Shown here: one piece after another, positions 9,849-18,077 of the stretch | Position numbering within the stretch: the first letter of the stretch is position 1 | How the letters are laid out: each line of letters opens with the position of its first letter | DNA from: Candidatus Nitrosocaldus schleperae | GTDB lineage: Archaea > Thermoproteota > Nitrososphaeria > Nitrososphaerales > Nitrosocaldaceae | Reading direction: 5' to 3' | DNA: 64,000 nt | Assembly: GCA_013538805.1 (NCBI GenBank) | Contig: JABXGR010000003.1 | Location: forward strand, 62,001-126,000 | Program-made: the position numbers and the translations under genes | Notes under the pieces: generated by a model | What the model was told of the DNA's origin: nothing | The model's input: only the letters and a program-made list of their open reading frames with translations | The model's database searches: none

Positions 9849-10403
9849 GAGATGAGATAAATGTATAGGATTATTATCATGTTAGTAGAGGATTGTTAAT
9901 ACTCTGGTCAATTTGTGTTATATCAGAAGATCTTTCTTAGATGAGCAGCTTCACCATTCGTAATTCTTGTTATGGTACTGATGGTTGTTACTAAACTAAC
10001 CATCCAACATCTTTCATCATTATAATAATAAAAGAAGAATCAATGGTTGAAGATACCGCTCTACCTTCCCTATCATCTTCGATGTTTGATTACAAACAAC
10101 ATTAAGAGATGGGATGGTGAGGTATGCTGGATTAGTTATGCATAGAGCAGGTTCGATAACATGGGAATAGTAAGGTAAGGAAGGCATTATGAGTGCCCTT
10201 TATATTATAAAGTAATTGTACATGATTGGTTGATTAAATCCTATCCTGGCATCATAACAGCATGCAAAAGGGGAGCAAGTCGGCTAGTAGTACTCAAGAT
10301 CTAATCTAATCTAATCAAAGAATTAAAAACAATAATCATTATGCTCACATCTTACAAGTTCTCGAAAGACATTTTAATCTAATACCAGAACTATACTGTA
10401 GCA
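9849..10403. other. 555-bp gene-poor stretch
   Basis: No convincing ORF, RNA gene or mobile element seen. It is AT-rich, with a few short inverted repeats (for example TGGTT..AACCA near 9980-10000) and a triple CTAAT repeat near 10302-10316. It may be remnant DNA between the small helical protein and the frameshifted DUF72 gene. Confidence 0.5.
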
Positions 10404-11101
10404 ATGGAGTCTTTTATTGGGACTTCAGGTTGGTTCTACTCTTGGAACCCTGATGGAAGCCTTGATTGGTTTGTCAGGTTCTCAGGCTTGAACGCTGTAG
10501 AACTGAATATGAGCTTCTACCGCTTCCCATCCCAAACATGGTTAGATCGTGGGCTGCTAAAGGTAAGGCATTGAGATGGGCGATAAAGGTTAACAGGTTT
10601 ATAACCCATACCGTAAAGTTTGGGAAGAGAGCATTTGAGATATGGCAGAGGTTCCATGAGTTGTTCTCCCCACTTGAACCAAACATAGATCTTTACCTCT
10701 TCCAGCTCCCACCATCCATTACTCCTAAATCATTACCAGTGATTGAAGAGTTCATAGCAAGAGCAGGGTTGAAGGAAAGGTTTGCCCTTGAAGTTAGAAA
10801 CATGAGATGGTTCGATAAAACCTACATTGACTGGGCTTCTAAACTTGGCATAACATGGGTTAGTACTGACTCACCAGACTATCCCCTAGAAATATACAAC
10901 ACAAACACCATAGTATATGAAAGAATGCACGGAAGGACAGCATGGTATTCCCACTATTACACGGATGAAGAATTGAGGGGAGTAGCAGAGAAGATTCTAA
11001 AGACAAGACCCGAAAAGGTGTATGTGTTCTTCAACAACGACCATGCTATGCTTGAGAATGCTAGAACAATGCAAAAGATATTGAAAGCACTACTAAATTG
11101 A
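10404..11101 (+). pseudogene. DUF72 family protein gene with one frameshift
   Basis: The first part (ATG at 10404, frame ending in TGA at 10572-10574) encodes MESFIGTSGWFYSW...VELNMSFYRFPSQT, the typical DUF72 N-terminus. The rest of the family sequence (VRSWAAKGKALRWAIKVNRFITH, then YLFQLPP, VFFNND) continues in the -1 frame from about 10538 to the stop at 11101. A single base lost near 10533-10541 explains this, so it is a young pseudogene or a sequencing error. Codons include many GAA, AAA and CGC, unlike neighbouring genes, which suggests transfer. DUF72 proteins adopt a TIM-barrel fold, and their function is not settled. Confidence 0.8.
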
Positions 11102-11310
11102 GGATTCTCTCTTACTAATAATCTATTGATTTACATAGATGCTTCACCAGTAGAGGAGCATATTCAGATGATTTAACGCTAGAGCATTGTTCTTTAGTTA
11201 GAACATGAAGGTGTATACCTAGATGGTTAGCGTAGCGTAGATGTAAGTATGTGTAATGGTAAGGATATTGATGATACTAACCATTTGACTGATGATGGGA
11301 TGGGATGGGA

Positions 11311-11384
11311 TGGGTGCGGGCGGACTCGAACCGCCGACCACCTGCGTGTAAGGCAGGTATCCTAACCAACTAGACGACGCACCC
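11311..11384 (-). tRNA. tRNA-Val (TAC)
   Basis: On the minus strand the acceptor GGGTGCG (11384-11378) pairs with CGCACCC (11318-11312). The T arm is GGCGG-TTCGAGT-CCGCC, the anticodon stem is CCTGC/GCAGG, and the loop CTTACAC gives anticodon TAC. No intron and no encoded CCA. The flanks carry short tandem repeats, GGGAT on one side and CCTCTCCTCC on the other. Confidence 0.95.
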
Positions 11385-11563
11385 CCATAACCTCTCCTCC
11401 CCTCTCCTCCCCTCCTCCTACTTACCATCTTCTAGATATTGCTACCTAGATTATAAATAATCTTTACCTTGGAGATGATAATTAAACCATAGTCAAGCAT
11501 TAAACTGTATGTTATCTGTTTTACAGCCTAATACTAAAGTACTATTCTAGTAATAACCATGCT

Positions 11564-13006
11564 ATGGAGAGCAAGATGGTAAGAAACGACAGAAACGATG
11601 TTGTAAAAGATGGGCTGGAGCACACATGTATACCTGAGAGTCTACTTGATATATTCCTAAGAACTAAGCCAACATCCCTGCTTATAAGAGGCCCACCTGG
11701 GGCAGGGAAGACAACTCTAGCATTGGAACTACTCAAAGCAAGCAATAGAACAGGATACTACATCTCAACTAGGGTATCACTCAAGAAGATAAAGGAGCAG
11801 TTCCCATGGATTGCTGATCTTCTCAAGGAGGAGTATACAGTTAATAGCAAAGATTACAATGCTAACGGTAATTATGATGGTAGTGGTAGCATACCTGTTG
11901 TTGATGCAAGGCTTGGATCTGCTAAAGGCATACTTGAGAGAGTGCTAGACTTCATCCTTATGCATGGGGATAGTGTTATAATCCTTGATAGTTGGGATGC
12001 AATAGCAAAGGAGGCTGACAAGAATGAGAGGCTCAAGGCAGAGAAGAGCATGGTATACATGGCAGATGCAAACAATGGATTGCTGATATTCATAAGTGAG
12101 GAGCCTGAGGAGAATACAGTATCATACTTGGTTGATGGCGTAATCACACTTGATATGGAGTATAGGGATGGGTTCAGGATGAGGAAGATGAGGTTCGATA
12201 AGATGAGGGGAGTTGAGGTTAAGCATAGCATAGTGCCTTACACCTTGAAGGGCTCAAGGTTCATACCATTACCAGTAGGTATAGGCTATAATTATCCAGA
12301 ACATCCAAGGTACTTTGAGCGTATAGATGCTGGTGAAGAGTTTATCTCAACAGGAAGCAAGGATCTGGATAAGGCATTATATGGAGGAATAAGGAAGGGT
12401 AGCATAATCCTCCTAGAGAGGGATCAGAGTGCAAGCAAGGTATACATCACACATATACTTGCCTCTCTTGTACTCAACTCGCTTAGGAGTGGAATACCTA
12501 CATTCACTACACCAGCACCATATGTGCCATTGAAGAGTGTGATGAAGTATGTAAAGCCATTCTGCAATGCTGAAGAACTTAGGCTATACACGGTATTCAC
12601 CAAGAATGATGAGGCTGATGATGCTATCAATGTATGCAAGTTAACAGATGATGTTAAATTGAATGTTAATCAGACATGCAGCCTCTACATGAGTGCAATA
12701 AGCAGGCATAGGCGTGCAGTGCTTACATGCGATACATCACTTGCAAGTGTTAACTATGACCTTGATGATGTTCTTAATGGAATAAAGAAGGTCAAGGCTA
12801 GCGATGGCATACTCTTTATGATAAGCAGCAAGGACTCGCCATTATTCAGTGCTGTGCAGAGTGTAGCAGATATACACATGAAGATATGGGAGGAGAATGG
12901 TGTTACCATGCTAAGGCTTGTGAGACCATACAATGGAGTGTATGCTATGCTGCTGGAGAGCATCATGAAAGGTTATCCATCGTACAGGCTTATAGAGGTG
13001 GTATGA
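11564..13006 (+). CDS. KaiC/GvpD-like RecA-superfamily ATPase
   Basis: 480 residues with Walker A GPPGAGKTT near residues 43-51 and a Walker B-like VIILDSWDAIAKE near residue 140. A second, degenerate RecA-like half begins near residue 260 (FISTGSKDLDKALYGGIRKGSIILLERD) and has no good P-loop. This two-lobe plan with one active site is seen in archaeal proteins annotated KaiC-like or GvpD-like. Role probably regulatory; substrate unknown. It overlaps the next gene by four bases (ATGA), so the two products are likely translationally coupled. Confidence 0.75.
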   Translation: MESKMVRNDRNDVVKDGLEHTCIPESLLDIFLRTKPTSLLIRGPPGAGKTTLALELLKASNRTGYYISTRVSLKKIKEQFPWIADLLKEEYTVNSKDYNANGNYDGSGSIPVVDARLGSAKGILERVLDFILMHGDSVIILDSWDAIAKEADKNERLKAEKSMVYMADANNGLLIFISEEPEENTVSYLVDGVITLDMEYRDGFRMRKMRFDKMRGVEVKHSIVPYTLKGSRFIPLPVGIGYNYPEHPRYFERIDAGEEFISTGSKDLDKALYGGIRKGSIILLERDQSASKVYITHILASLVLNSLRSGIPTFTTPAPYVPLKSVMKYVKPFCNAEELRLYTVFTKNDEADDAINVCKLTDDVKLNVNQTCSLYMSAISRHRRAVLTCDTSLASVNYDLDDVLNGIKKVKASDGILFMISSKDSPLFSAVQSVADIHMKIWEENGVTMLRLVRPYNGVYAMLLESIMKGYPSYRLIEVV

Positions 13007-13335
13007 TATTGCAGGATCAGCATGCTATGAGCCATGATGAGTTTGTTATGAGGATAGGTAAGTTGGTTAGAGAGCATCTAACAAGGGTTCTAGGCTCTAG
13101 TACAGTAATGGTTATAGACTCTTGGTTAAGGCAGAGAGGCTGTAGAGGTATAGAGGAGGTATGCATAGATCCAGAGAAGGTAAAGATGTATCTACACATG
13201 ATATTCAGGGATGCTGCTATCCTGCTAGAGAATGAGGTTGCTAGAACGCTTGAGGAGGAGTTCCTTTCATATCCAGAAGATAATGAGCGTGTGAGGGAGG
13301 TTATGCTAATAGTAAAGAAGCTCAGAACCAAATAA
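13003..13335 (+). CDS. hypothetical partner of the KaiC-like ATPase
   Basis: 110 residues starting at the ATG that overlaps the ATPase stop (ATGA at 13003-13006). A longer reading frame upstream lies inside the ATPase gene in another frame and is discounted. Predicted mostly alpha-helical with no signal peptide or cofactor motif. The coupling suggests a complex with, or regulation of, the ATPase. Confidence 0.7.
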   Translation: MILQDQHAMSHDEFVMRIGKLVREHLTRVLGSSTVMVIDSWLRQRGCRGIEEVCIDPEKVKMYLHMIFRDAAILLENEVARTLEEEFLSYPEDNERVREVMLIVKKLRTK

Positions 13336-13356
13336 CAGATTACCAATTTTTGTGAT

Positions 13357-14091
13357 ATGATACAAGAATTATTTATTATAGATGGTGCAGATGCAATACG
13401 TATCACTATATGTATAGTTATGCTAGTGGTTGCATCTATCATGGATGTTAGAAAGAGGGAGATAAGCGATAAGGTATGGGTATCAGCATTGATAGCAGGA
13501 GGGCTTGTATCGATAGTATTGATGCCTACTCACCTACAGTACGATGAACTGCTAGTTAGATACCTTCTGAGTATATCTCTTACTGCACCTCTAGCATACA
13601 TTGCATACATCAAAGGACTGTTTGGGGGTGCAGATGCCAAGGCTCTGATAGTGATAAGCATCCTTGTACCATCGTATGAGATGCATTACAGTATACATGG
13701 AATACCAGCCTTAACAGTACTTACAAACGCATCCCTATTAACCTTAGCAAATGTACTTCACAACGTATTCAGGAATCTAACTGCTATTCTTAAGGGCAAG
13801 GATATCTTCAAAGGTTTTGATGAACCATTGTACAAAAAGATGCTTGCATTCATGATGGGATATGTTGCTAGACCAAAAGGCTACCTATTTGCGTTAGAGG
13901 AGGTGAGGGATGGTAAGAGGATGTTTAATCTAGCACCAAAGGCAGATAGCGAGTTTGTAGAGCAGAGTGATGAGATATGGGTCACGCAGGCACTGCCTTT
14001 CATAATTTATATCACGATAGGATTTGTGCTGATGCTATTGGTTGGGGATCTGATTGCTTATGCAATTAACTTAACATTGCTTACCAAATAA
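13357..14091 (+). CDS. archaeal type IV prepilin peptidase (A24 family)
   Basis: Membrane aspartyl protease that would process class III signal peptides of archaellins and pilins. 244 residues with several hydrophobic segments. The first catalytic Asp is in ASIMDVRKREISDKVW near residue 28, a classic PibD/FlaK motif. The second is in GLFGGADAKAL near residue 92, matching the GxGD-type signature. No pilin gene is adjacent. It lies 21 bases after the previous gene on the same strand and may share its transcript. Confidence 0.88.
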   Translation: MIQELFIIDGADAIRITICIVMLVVASIMDVRKREISDKVWVSALIAGGLVSIVLMPTHLQYDELLVRYLLSISLTAPLAYIAYIKGLFGGADAKALIVISILVPSYEMHYSIHGIPALTVLTNASLLTLANVLHNVFRNLTAILKGKDIFKGFDEPLYKKMLAFMMGYVARPKGYLFALEEVRDGKRMFNLAPKADSEFVEQSDEIWVTQALPFIIYITIGFVLMLLVGDLIAYAINLTLLTK

Positions 14092-14382
14092 AGAAATAGG
14101 GAATTTATTCTGTATCTTGCCTTATATTCAGCATTTCTGCAGTCCAAGGCAAGGCATCCATGTATTTACCACTGCAGTGCTACACTGCCCTTTATTGTTA
14201 GTTCTATACAACTATAGAGTAAATAGGTAATTATATAAATATTTTGGTCAGATTTAGTTGATAAGTAAGAAAAATCACCTTAAACGGTGAATAATCAGCA
14301 CCATACTTGTAGAGGCGTGTATCCCTTATTATATTTAACTCATGATGATTAATATATAACTTGTAGGGCGGATAATAATGTA

Positions 14383-15141
14383 TTGAAGGTAGAGATCAAA
14401 TCAATAATTACAAAGTTGGTATTTTATTCATCGATCCTCTTGCTATGGTATGTTATAGCTGGAGCAGATATACTCCCAGATTACGTACTCCCCTCCCCAT
14501 TGGATGTTGCTAAAGAGTATACATCATCAAGCATTAGACTTGTAACCTCTTTAGCAATAAGCATGCAGAGGCTCTTCCTTGGATTCATACTATCCATACT
14601 TGTTGGCTTTGCATTTGGCTATGCTATGGCTAAGATCAAGGTAGTGTATGATACTGTAGGCTCCCTAGTTATAGCATTAGCCTCTCTACCAAGTATAGTA
14701 TGGGTACCCATAGGCATGATATGGTTTGGTTATAGTGAGGCAATGGTAGCATTTGTTATAGTTGCAAGCACGGTATTTGCATTCACGCTCTCAACCTACA
14801 CAAGTATAAAGAACGTGCCTCCAATATATATAAAGGCAGCAAGGAATATGGGTGCCAAAGGGTTCAACATGCTTGCCTATGTTATAGTGCCAGCAGCAAC
14901 ACCAAACCTACTCATAGGGATAAGGAATGCATGGTCATTCTCATGGCGAGGGCTTATGAATGCTGAGGTTGTTAGCGGGTATCTAGGGCTAGGGTTCATG
15001 CTTGAGAGTGCAAGGGAGGTATTCAACATGGCACATGTTATTGCTGTAGTGCTTATAATAATGGCTATAGGACTGCTTGTAGATGCTCTGCTCTTCTCAA
15101 GGGTTGAGAGGTATGTTGAACAGAGATGGGGATTACATTAG
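14383..15141 (+). CDS. ABC transporter permease, nitrate/sulfonate/taurine type, without partners
   Basis: 252 residues from a TTG start, with about six membrane segments. The cytoplasmic coupling loop lies near residues 150-175 (YIKAARNMGAKGFNMLAYVIVPAATPNLLIGIR), the EAA-type loop of binding-protein-dependent importers (SsuC/TauC/NrtB group). No ATPase or substrate-binding protein gene is next to it, so those must be elsewhere. The start is fixed by TTG because the nearby ATG at 14378 leads straight to a stop. A TATA-like element (TTAATATATAAC) lies about 25-35 bases upstream. Confidence 0.85.
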   Translation: MKVEIKSIITKLVFYSSILLLWYVIAGADILPDYVLPSPLDVAKEYTSSSIRLVTSLAISMQRLFLGFILSILVGFAFGYAMAKIKVVYDTVGSLVIALASLPSIVWVPIGMIWFGYSEAMVAFVIVASTVFAFTLSTYTSIKNVPPIYIKAARNMGAKGFNMLAYVIVPAATPNLLIGIRNAWSFSWRGLMNAEVVSGYLGLGFMLESAREVFNMAHVIAVVLIIMAIGLLVDALLFSRVERYVEQRWGLH

Positions 15142-15185
15142 CAAGAGATAGATAGAGAGAAATAGGATTATGTATATAGTATGAT

Positions 15186-15248
15186 CATCCCTATGATGTA
15201 AGGAAGAGCCGTCTGAGCAGTGATGATACCAGTTCAATCTGAGGGATG
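15186..15248 (+). ncRNA. box C/D guide sRNA
   Basis: Terminal stem CATCCCT/AGGGATG (15186-15192 with 15242-15248) encloses box C ATGATGT (15193-15199), box D' CTGA (15213-15216), box C' GTGATGA (15220-15226) and box D CTGA (15239-15242, its A shared with the stem). Guide lengths are 13 and 12 nt, normal for archaeal sRNAs. The D' guide AAGGAAGAGCCG is complementary to the CGGCUCUUCC stretch that, from memory, precedes helix 90-92 in archaeal 23S rRNA. By the box+5 rule it would direct methylation of the C after CGG. Target of the D guide not recognised. Confidence 0.85.
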
Positions 15249-15276
15249 TTATACTAGAAAAAAATAATTGGTGTGT

Positions 15277-15870
15277 ATGATTATCCTATCCCACTCTATA
15301 ATAGAAGGTTTTGTATGTAATGCCATTAACATACAATACAAATATCTCATAACAATAAATATCATAGCAAGTATGGTGGTAGTCTCATCCATAGATCTGA
15401 TTCCAAGCATTCAAGTAATAGTGTTTGGTGTAGCATCTGCACTATTTGTAATGCTACTACTAATAAGGAAGAGGAGGAAGAGCAAGGAGAGGCTCAAGAG
15501 GCTCACACTTGAGAAGTTGAAGTGCATGGATGCTAAAGGGTTTGAGCATGTAGTTGCAGATATTCTAAGGGCAATGGGCTACAAGGATGTAAAGGTTGTA
15601 GGAGGCTCTGGTGATCTTGCAGTTGATATAACTGCTAGACATGGTAGGGATAAGGTTGTTGTTCAGTGCAAGAGGTATACAAGTAAGAAGGTTACAAGCC
15701 CAGAGATGCAGATGTTCATAGGGATGATGCTTACAGAGTACAATGCAAGGAAGGGTATATACGTTACAACCTCCTCCTTCACACAAGATGCTGTAGAACT
15801 TGCTAGGAGGCATGGCATAGAGCTATGGGATGGCAATACTCTAGCAGAGATTGTATCTAGGCTGGGCTAA
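15277..15870 (+). CDS. membrane-anchored Mrr-type restriction endonuclease-like protein
   Basis: About 197 residues from ATG 15277; TTG 15268 and ATG 15373 are alternatives. Two hydrophobic segments (about residues 23-45 and 48-64) precede a basic RKRRKSKERLKR stretch. A PD-(D/E)XK domain of Mrr type follows: the Glu in GFEHVVADILRAMGY, the Asp in GSGDLAVDI and the QCK motif in VVVQCKRY, so the active site looks complete. The membrane tether suggests surveillance of incoming DNA or a housekeeping role rather than a classical restriction system. No methylase gene is nearby. Confidence 0.8.
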   Translation: MIILSHSIIEGFVCNAINIQYKYLITINIIASMVVVSSIDLIPSIQVIVFGVASALFVMLLLIRKRRKSKERLKRLTLEKLKCMDAKGFEHVVADILRAMGYKDVKVVGGSGDLAVDITARHGRDKVVVQCKRYTSKKVTSPEMQMFIGMMLTEYNARKGIYVTTSSFTQDAVELARRHGIELWDGNTLAEIVSRLG

Positions 15871-15905
15871 GCTAACTAACTAAGTATGGCAGGTTAAGAT
15901 GTAGC

Positions 15906-16580
15906 ATGAGGCTAGGCATACTCTACTCAGGAGGCAAGGATAGCAACATTGCAATGTATAAAGCATATCTACAGGGTCATGAGATAGCATGCCTTATAAC
16001 CATTATACCAGCAAGTGATGAGAGCATGCTCTTCCATTACCCAAACGCACCATACACATCAGTGCAGGCAGAGTGCTTAGGACTACCTTTAATCTCTAGC
16101 ATTAGCAGTAGTGATGAGGAGGGTTTGCTTGAGGAACTACTCACCAATGCAAGTGAGAGGTTCGGCATAGATGGTGTTGTAACTGGTGCAATAGCAAGCA
16201 GGTATCAGTATGAGAGGTTCACAAGCATAGCATCAAGGGTTGGGTTGAAGCATATAGCACCATGCTATGGGGAGGATCAGTACATGCATATGCAGGAGTT
16301 GCTTGCAAATAACTTCTCTGTAATGATAACATCTGTATCAGCCTATGGACTTGATGCTAGCATGCTTGGAAGGGTTATAGATGCTGATATGCTCTCAAGG
16401 TTGAGGGATTTAAGTATCAAGTATGGCTTCAACTTATCGTTCGAAGGTGGTGAGGCAGAGACATTCGTACTAGATATGCCTCTATTCATGAAGAGGATAG
16501 TAGTAGATTGCTACACACTACATTGGGATGGTGTTAGAGGGTATGTAGAGTTCACAGATCTTAGCATTGAAGATAAGTGA
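15906..16580 (+). CDS. dph6: diphthine-ammonia ligase (diphthamide synthesis, last step)
   Basis: ATP-dependent amidation of diphthine on elongation factor 2. 224 residues of the PP-loop ATPase superfamily, with SGGKDS at residues 9-14 and the family motifs GAIASRYQYERF near residue 97 and FEGGEAETFVLDMPLF near residue 181. Its substrate protein, EF-2, is encoded in this window (60769-63024) and keeps the acceptor histidine region. ATG start, same strand as srp54. Confidence 0.92.
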   Translation: MRLGILYSGGKDSNIAMYKAYLQGHEIACLITIIPASDESMLFHYPNAPYTSVQAECLGLPLISSISSSDEEGLLEELLTNASERFGIDGVVTGAIASRYQYERFTSIASRVGLKHIAPCYGEDQYMHMQELLANNFSVMITSVSAYGLDASMLGRVIDADMLSRLRDLSIKYGFNLSFEGGEAETFVLDMPLFMKRIVVDCYTLHWDGVRGYVEFTDLSIEDK

Positions 16581-16634
16581 ATTACATATTGCTTGCTAGA
16601 TAAGGTTAAAAGTAGTGCTATGTAAGTAAGGTAT

Positions 16635-17978
16635 ATGGTGCTTGATAACCTTAAGCAAGGGTTAAGGGCAACACTCAAGAAACTGGTAGGTGCATCAAGT
16701 ATAGATGAGAATATCATAAAGGAACTTGCTAGGGATGTGCAGAGATCATTGCTTCAGGCAGATGTTAATGTTAGGCTAGTACTTGAACTAACCAATAGAC
16801 TTCAGGAGAGGGCATTGAAGGAGCAGCCTCCTCCAGGGCTCTCAAGGAAGGATCACATCGTGAAGATACTCTATGAGGAACTCTCAAGACTGCTTGGAGG
16901 GGATGAGGTTGGTTTACCGTTGAGGAAGGATAAGAGCAACATCGTGTTGATGGTTGGTATAGAGGGCTCAGGCAAGACAAGTGCTACTGCAAAGCTTGCA
17001 AAGTGGTTGCTTAAGCATGGCTATAGTGTTGGTGTTATAGGCACAGATACCTATAGACCTGCTGCACTTGAGCAGTTGAGAACACTATGCAAGAGGATAA
17101 ATGTTGAGGTTTATGGTGATGAGAAGAGCAAGGATCCAGTACAGATAGCACTGAGGGGCGTGGCTTACTTCACTGGAGAGAGGAGGAAGGATGTAGTGCT
17201 TATAGATACTGCTGGTAGGCACAAGGAGGAGAAGGGTCTGCTTGAGGAGATGAGACTCATGTATGATGCTGTAAAGCCAGATCTTGTACTCCTTGTTATA
17301 GATGGAACGATAGGGCAACAGGCATATGCACAGGCAGATACATTCCATAAGAACGTGCCAGTTGGAGGCATAATAGTGACGAAGTTGGATGGTTCAGCAA
17401 AGGGGGGTGGAGCATTATCAGCAACTGCAGCAACTGGTGCAAGGATAATGTTCATCTCTACTGGTGAGAGGGTTGATGATCTTGAGCAGTTCTCCCCAAC
17501 AAGGTTCGTTGGAAGATTGCTAGGCATGGGTGATATCAAAGCATTGCTTGAGATGGCTAAGCAATTAGAGCAGGAGGCAGATGAGGTTAAGATAAGGAGG
17601 ATAATGAGTGGGAAGATGACCATAGAGGATTTCTACTATCAGATAGAGCAGGTTGGGAAGATGGGCTCTCTAAGGGCATTGTTCGAGCATATACCTGGGG
17701 TAGCAGGCATGGTTAAGGATGAGGATGTGGATGTTATGGAGGAGAAGATGAGTAGATGGCGTTACATCATCCAATCCATGAGCAAGGAGGAGAGGGCAAA
17801 TCCTGATATCATAAACGCATCAAGGATAAGGAGGATTGCAAGAGGCTCAGGTACAAGCGAGAGGGATGTGAAGGAGATGCTTACCCAATACAAGAGATCT
17901 AAGGATATGATGAAGGCAATGAAGGGTAGGCAGATGATGGGCTTCCTGAAGAGGCTAGGTTTTGGAAGGAATGAGTAG
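16635..17978 (+). CDS. srp54: signal recognition particle 54 kDa protein
   Basis: SRP GTPase that binds signal sequences and 7S RNA and delivers ribosomes to the FtsY receptor. 447 residues: N domain 1-90, then the G domain with GIEGSGKTSATAK near residue 110, DTYRPAALEQL, DTAGRHKEEKG and TKLDGSAKGG. The Met-rich M domain lies from about residue 310 and ends in MMKAMKGRQMMGFLKRLGF. Standard length and intact. It starts 55 bases after dph6 on the same strand. Confidence 0.97.
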   Translation: MVLDNLKQGLRATLKKLVGASSIDENIIKELARDVQRSLLQADVNVRLVLELTNRLQERALKEQPPPGLSRKDHIVKILYEELSRLLGGDEVGLPLRKDKSNIVLMVGIEGSGKTSATAKLAKWLLKHGYSVGVIGTDTYRPAALEQLRTLCKRINVEVYGDEKSKDPVQIALRGVAYFTGERRKDVVLIDTAGRHKEEKGLLEEMRLMYDAVKPDLVLLVIDGTIGQQAYAQADTFHKNVPVGGIIVTKLDGSAKGGGALSATAATGARIMFISTGERVDDLEQFSPTRFVGRLLGMGDIKALLEMAKQLEQEADEVKIRRIMSGKMTIEDFYYQIEQVGKMGSLRALFEHIPGVAGMVKDEDVDVMEEKMSRWRYIIQSMSKEERANPDIINASRIRRIARGSGTSERDVKEMLTQYKRSKDMMKAMKGRQMMGFLKRLGFGRNE

Positions 17979-18077
17979 AGTAGAATAGAGAAGTAGAGTA
18001 GAGATGGTAGTTGATGGGATGAGCATATCATTCTATTTGATTGGTTATTATACTCGTTGCAATAAAGCATCATTGTT

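Noticed and set aside
10533-10541. Programmed -1 frameshift or an intron in the DUF72 gene
   Set aside because: The heptamer is not in the right phase for tandem slippage, there is no inserted segment to splice, and DUF72 genes are not known to be recoded.
11263-11310. Possible box C/D sRNA next to tRNA-Val
   Set aside because: TGATGA and CTGA are present but D' and C' overlap (CTGATGA), no terminal stem forms, and the sequence runs into a GGGAT repeat.
12886-13335. 149-residue version of the ATPase partner
   Set aside because: The upstream part overlaps the ATPase gene out of frame; the ATGA overlap start at 13003 is the natural one.
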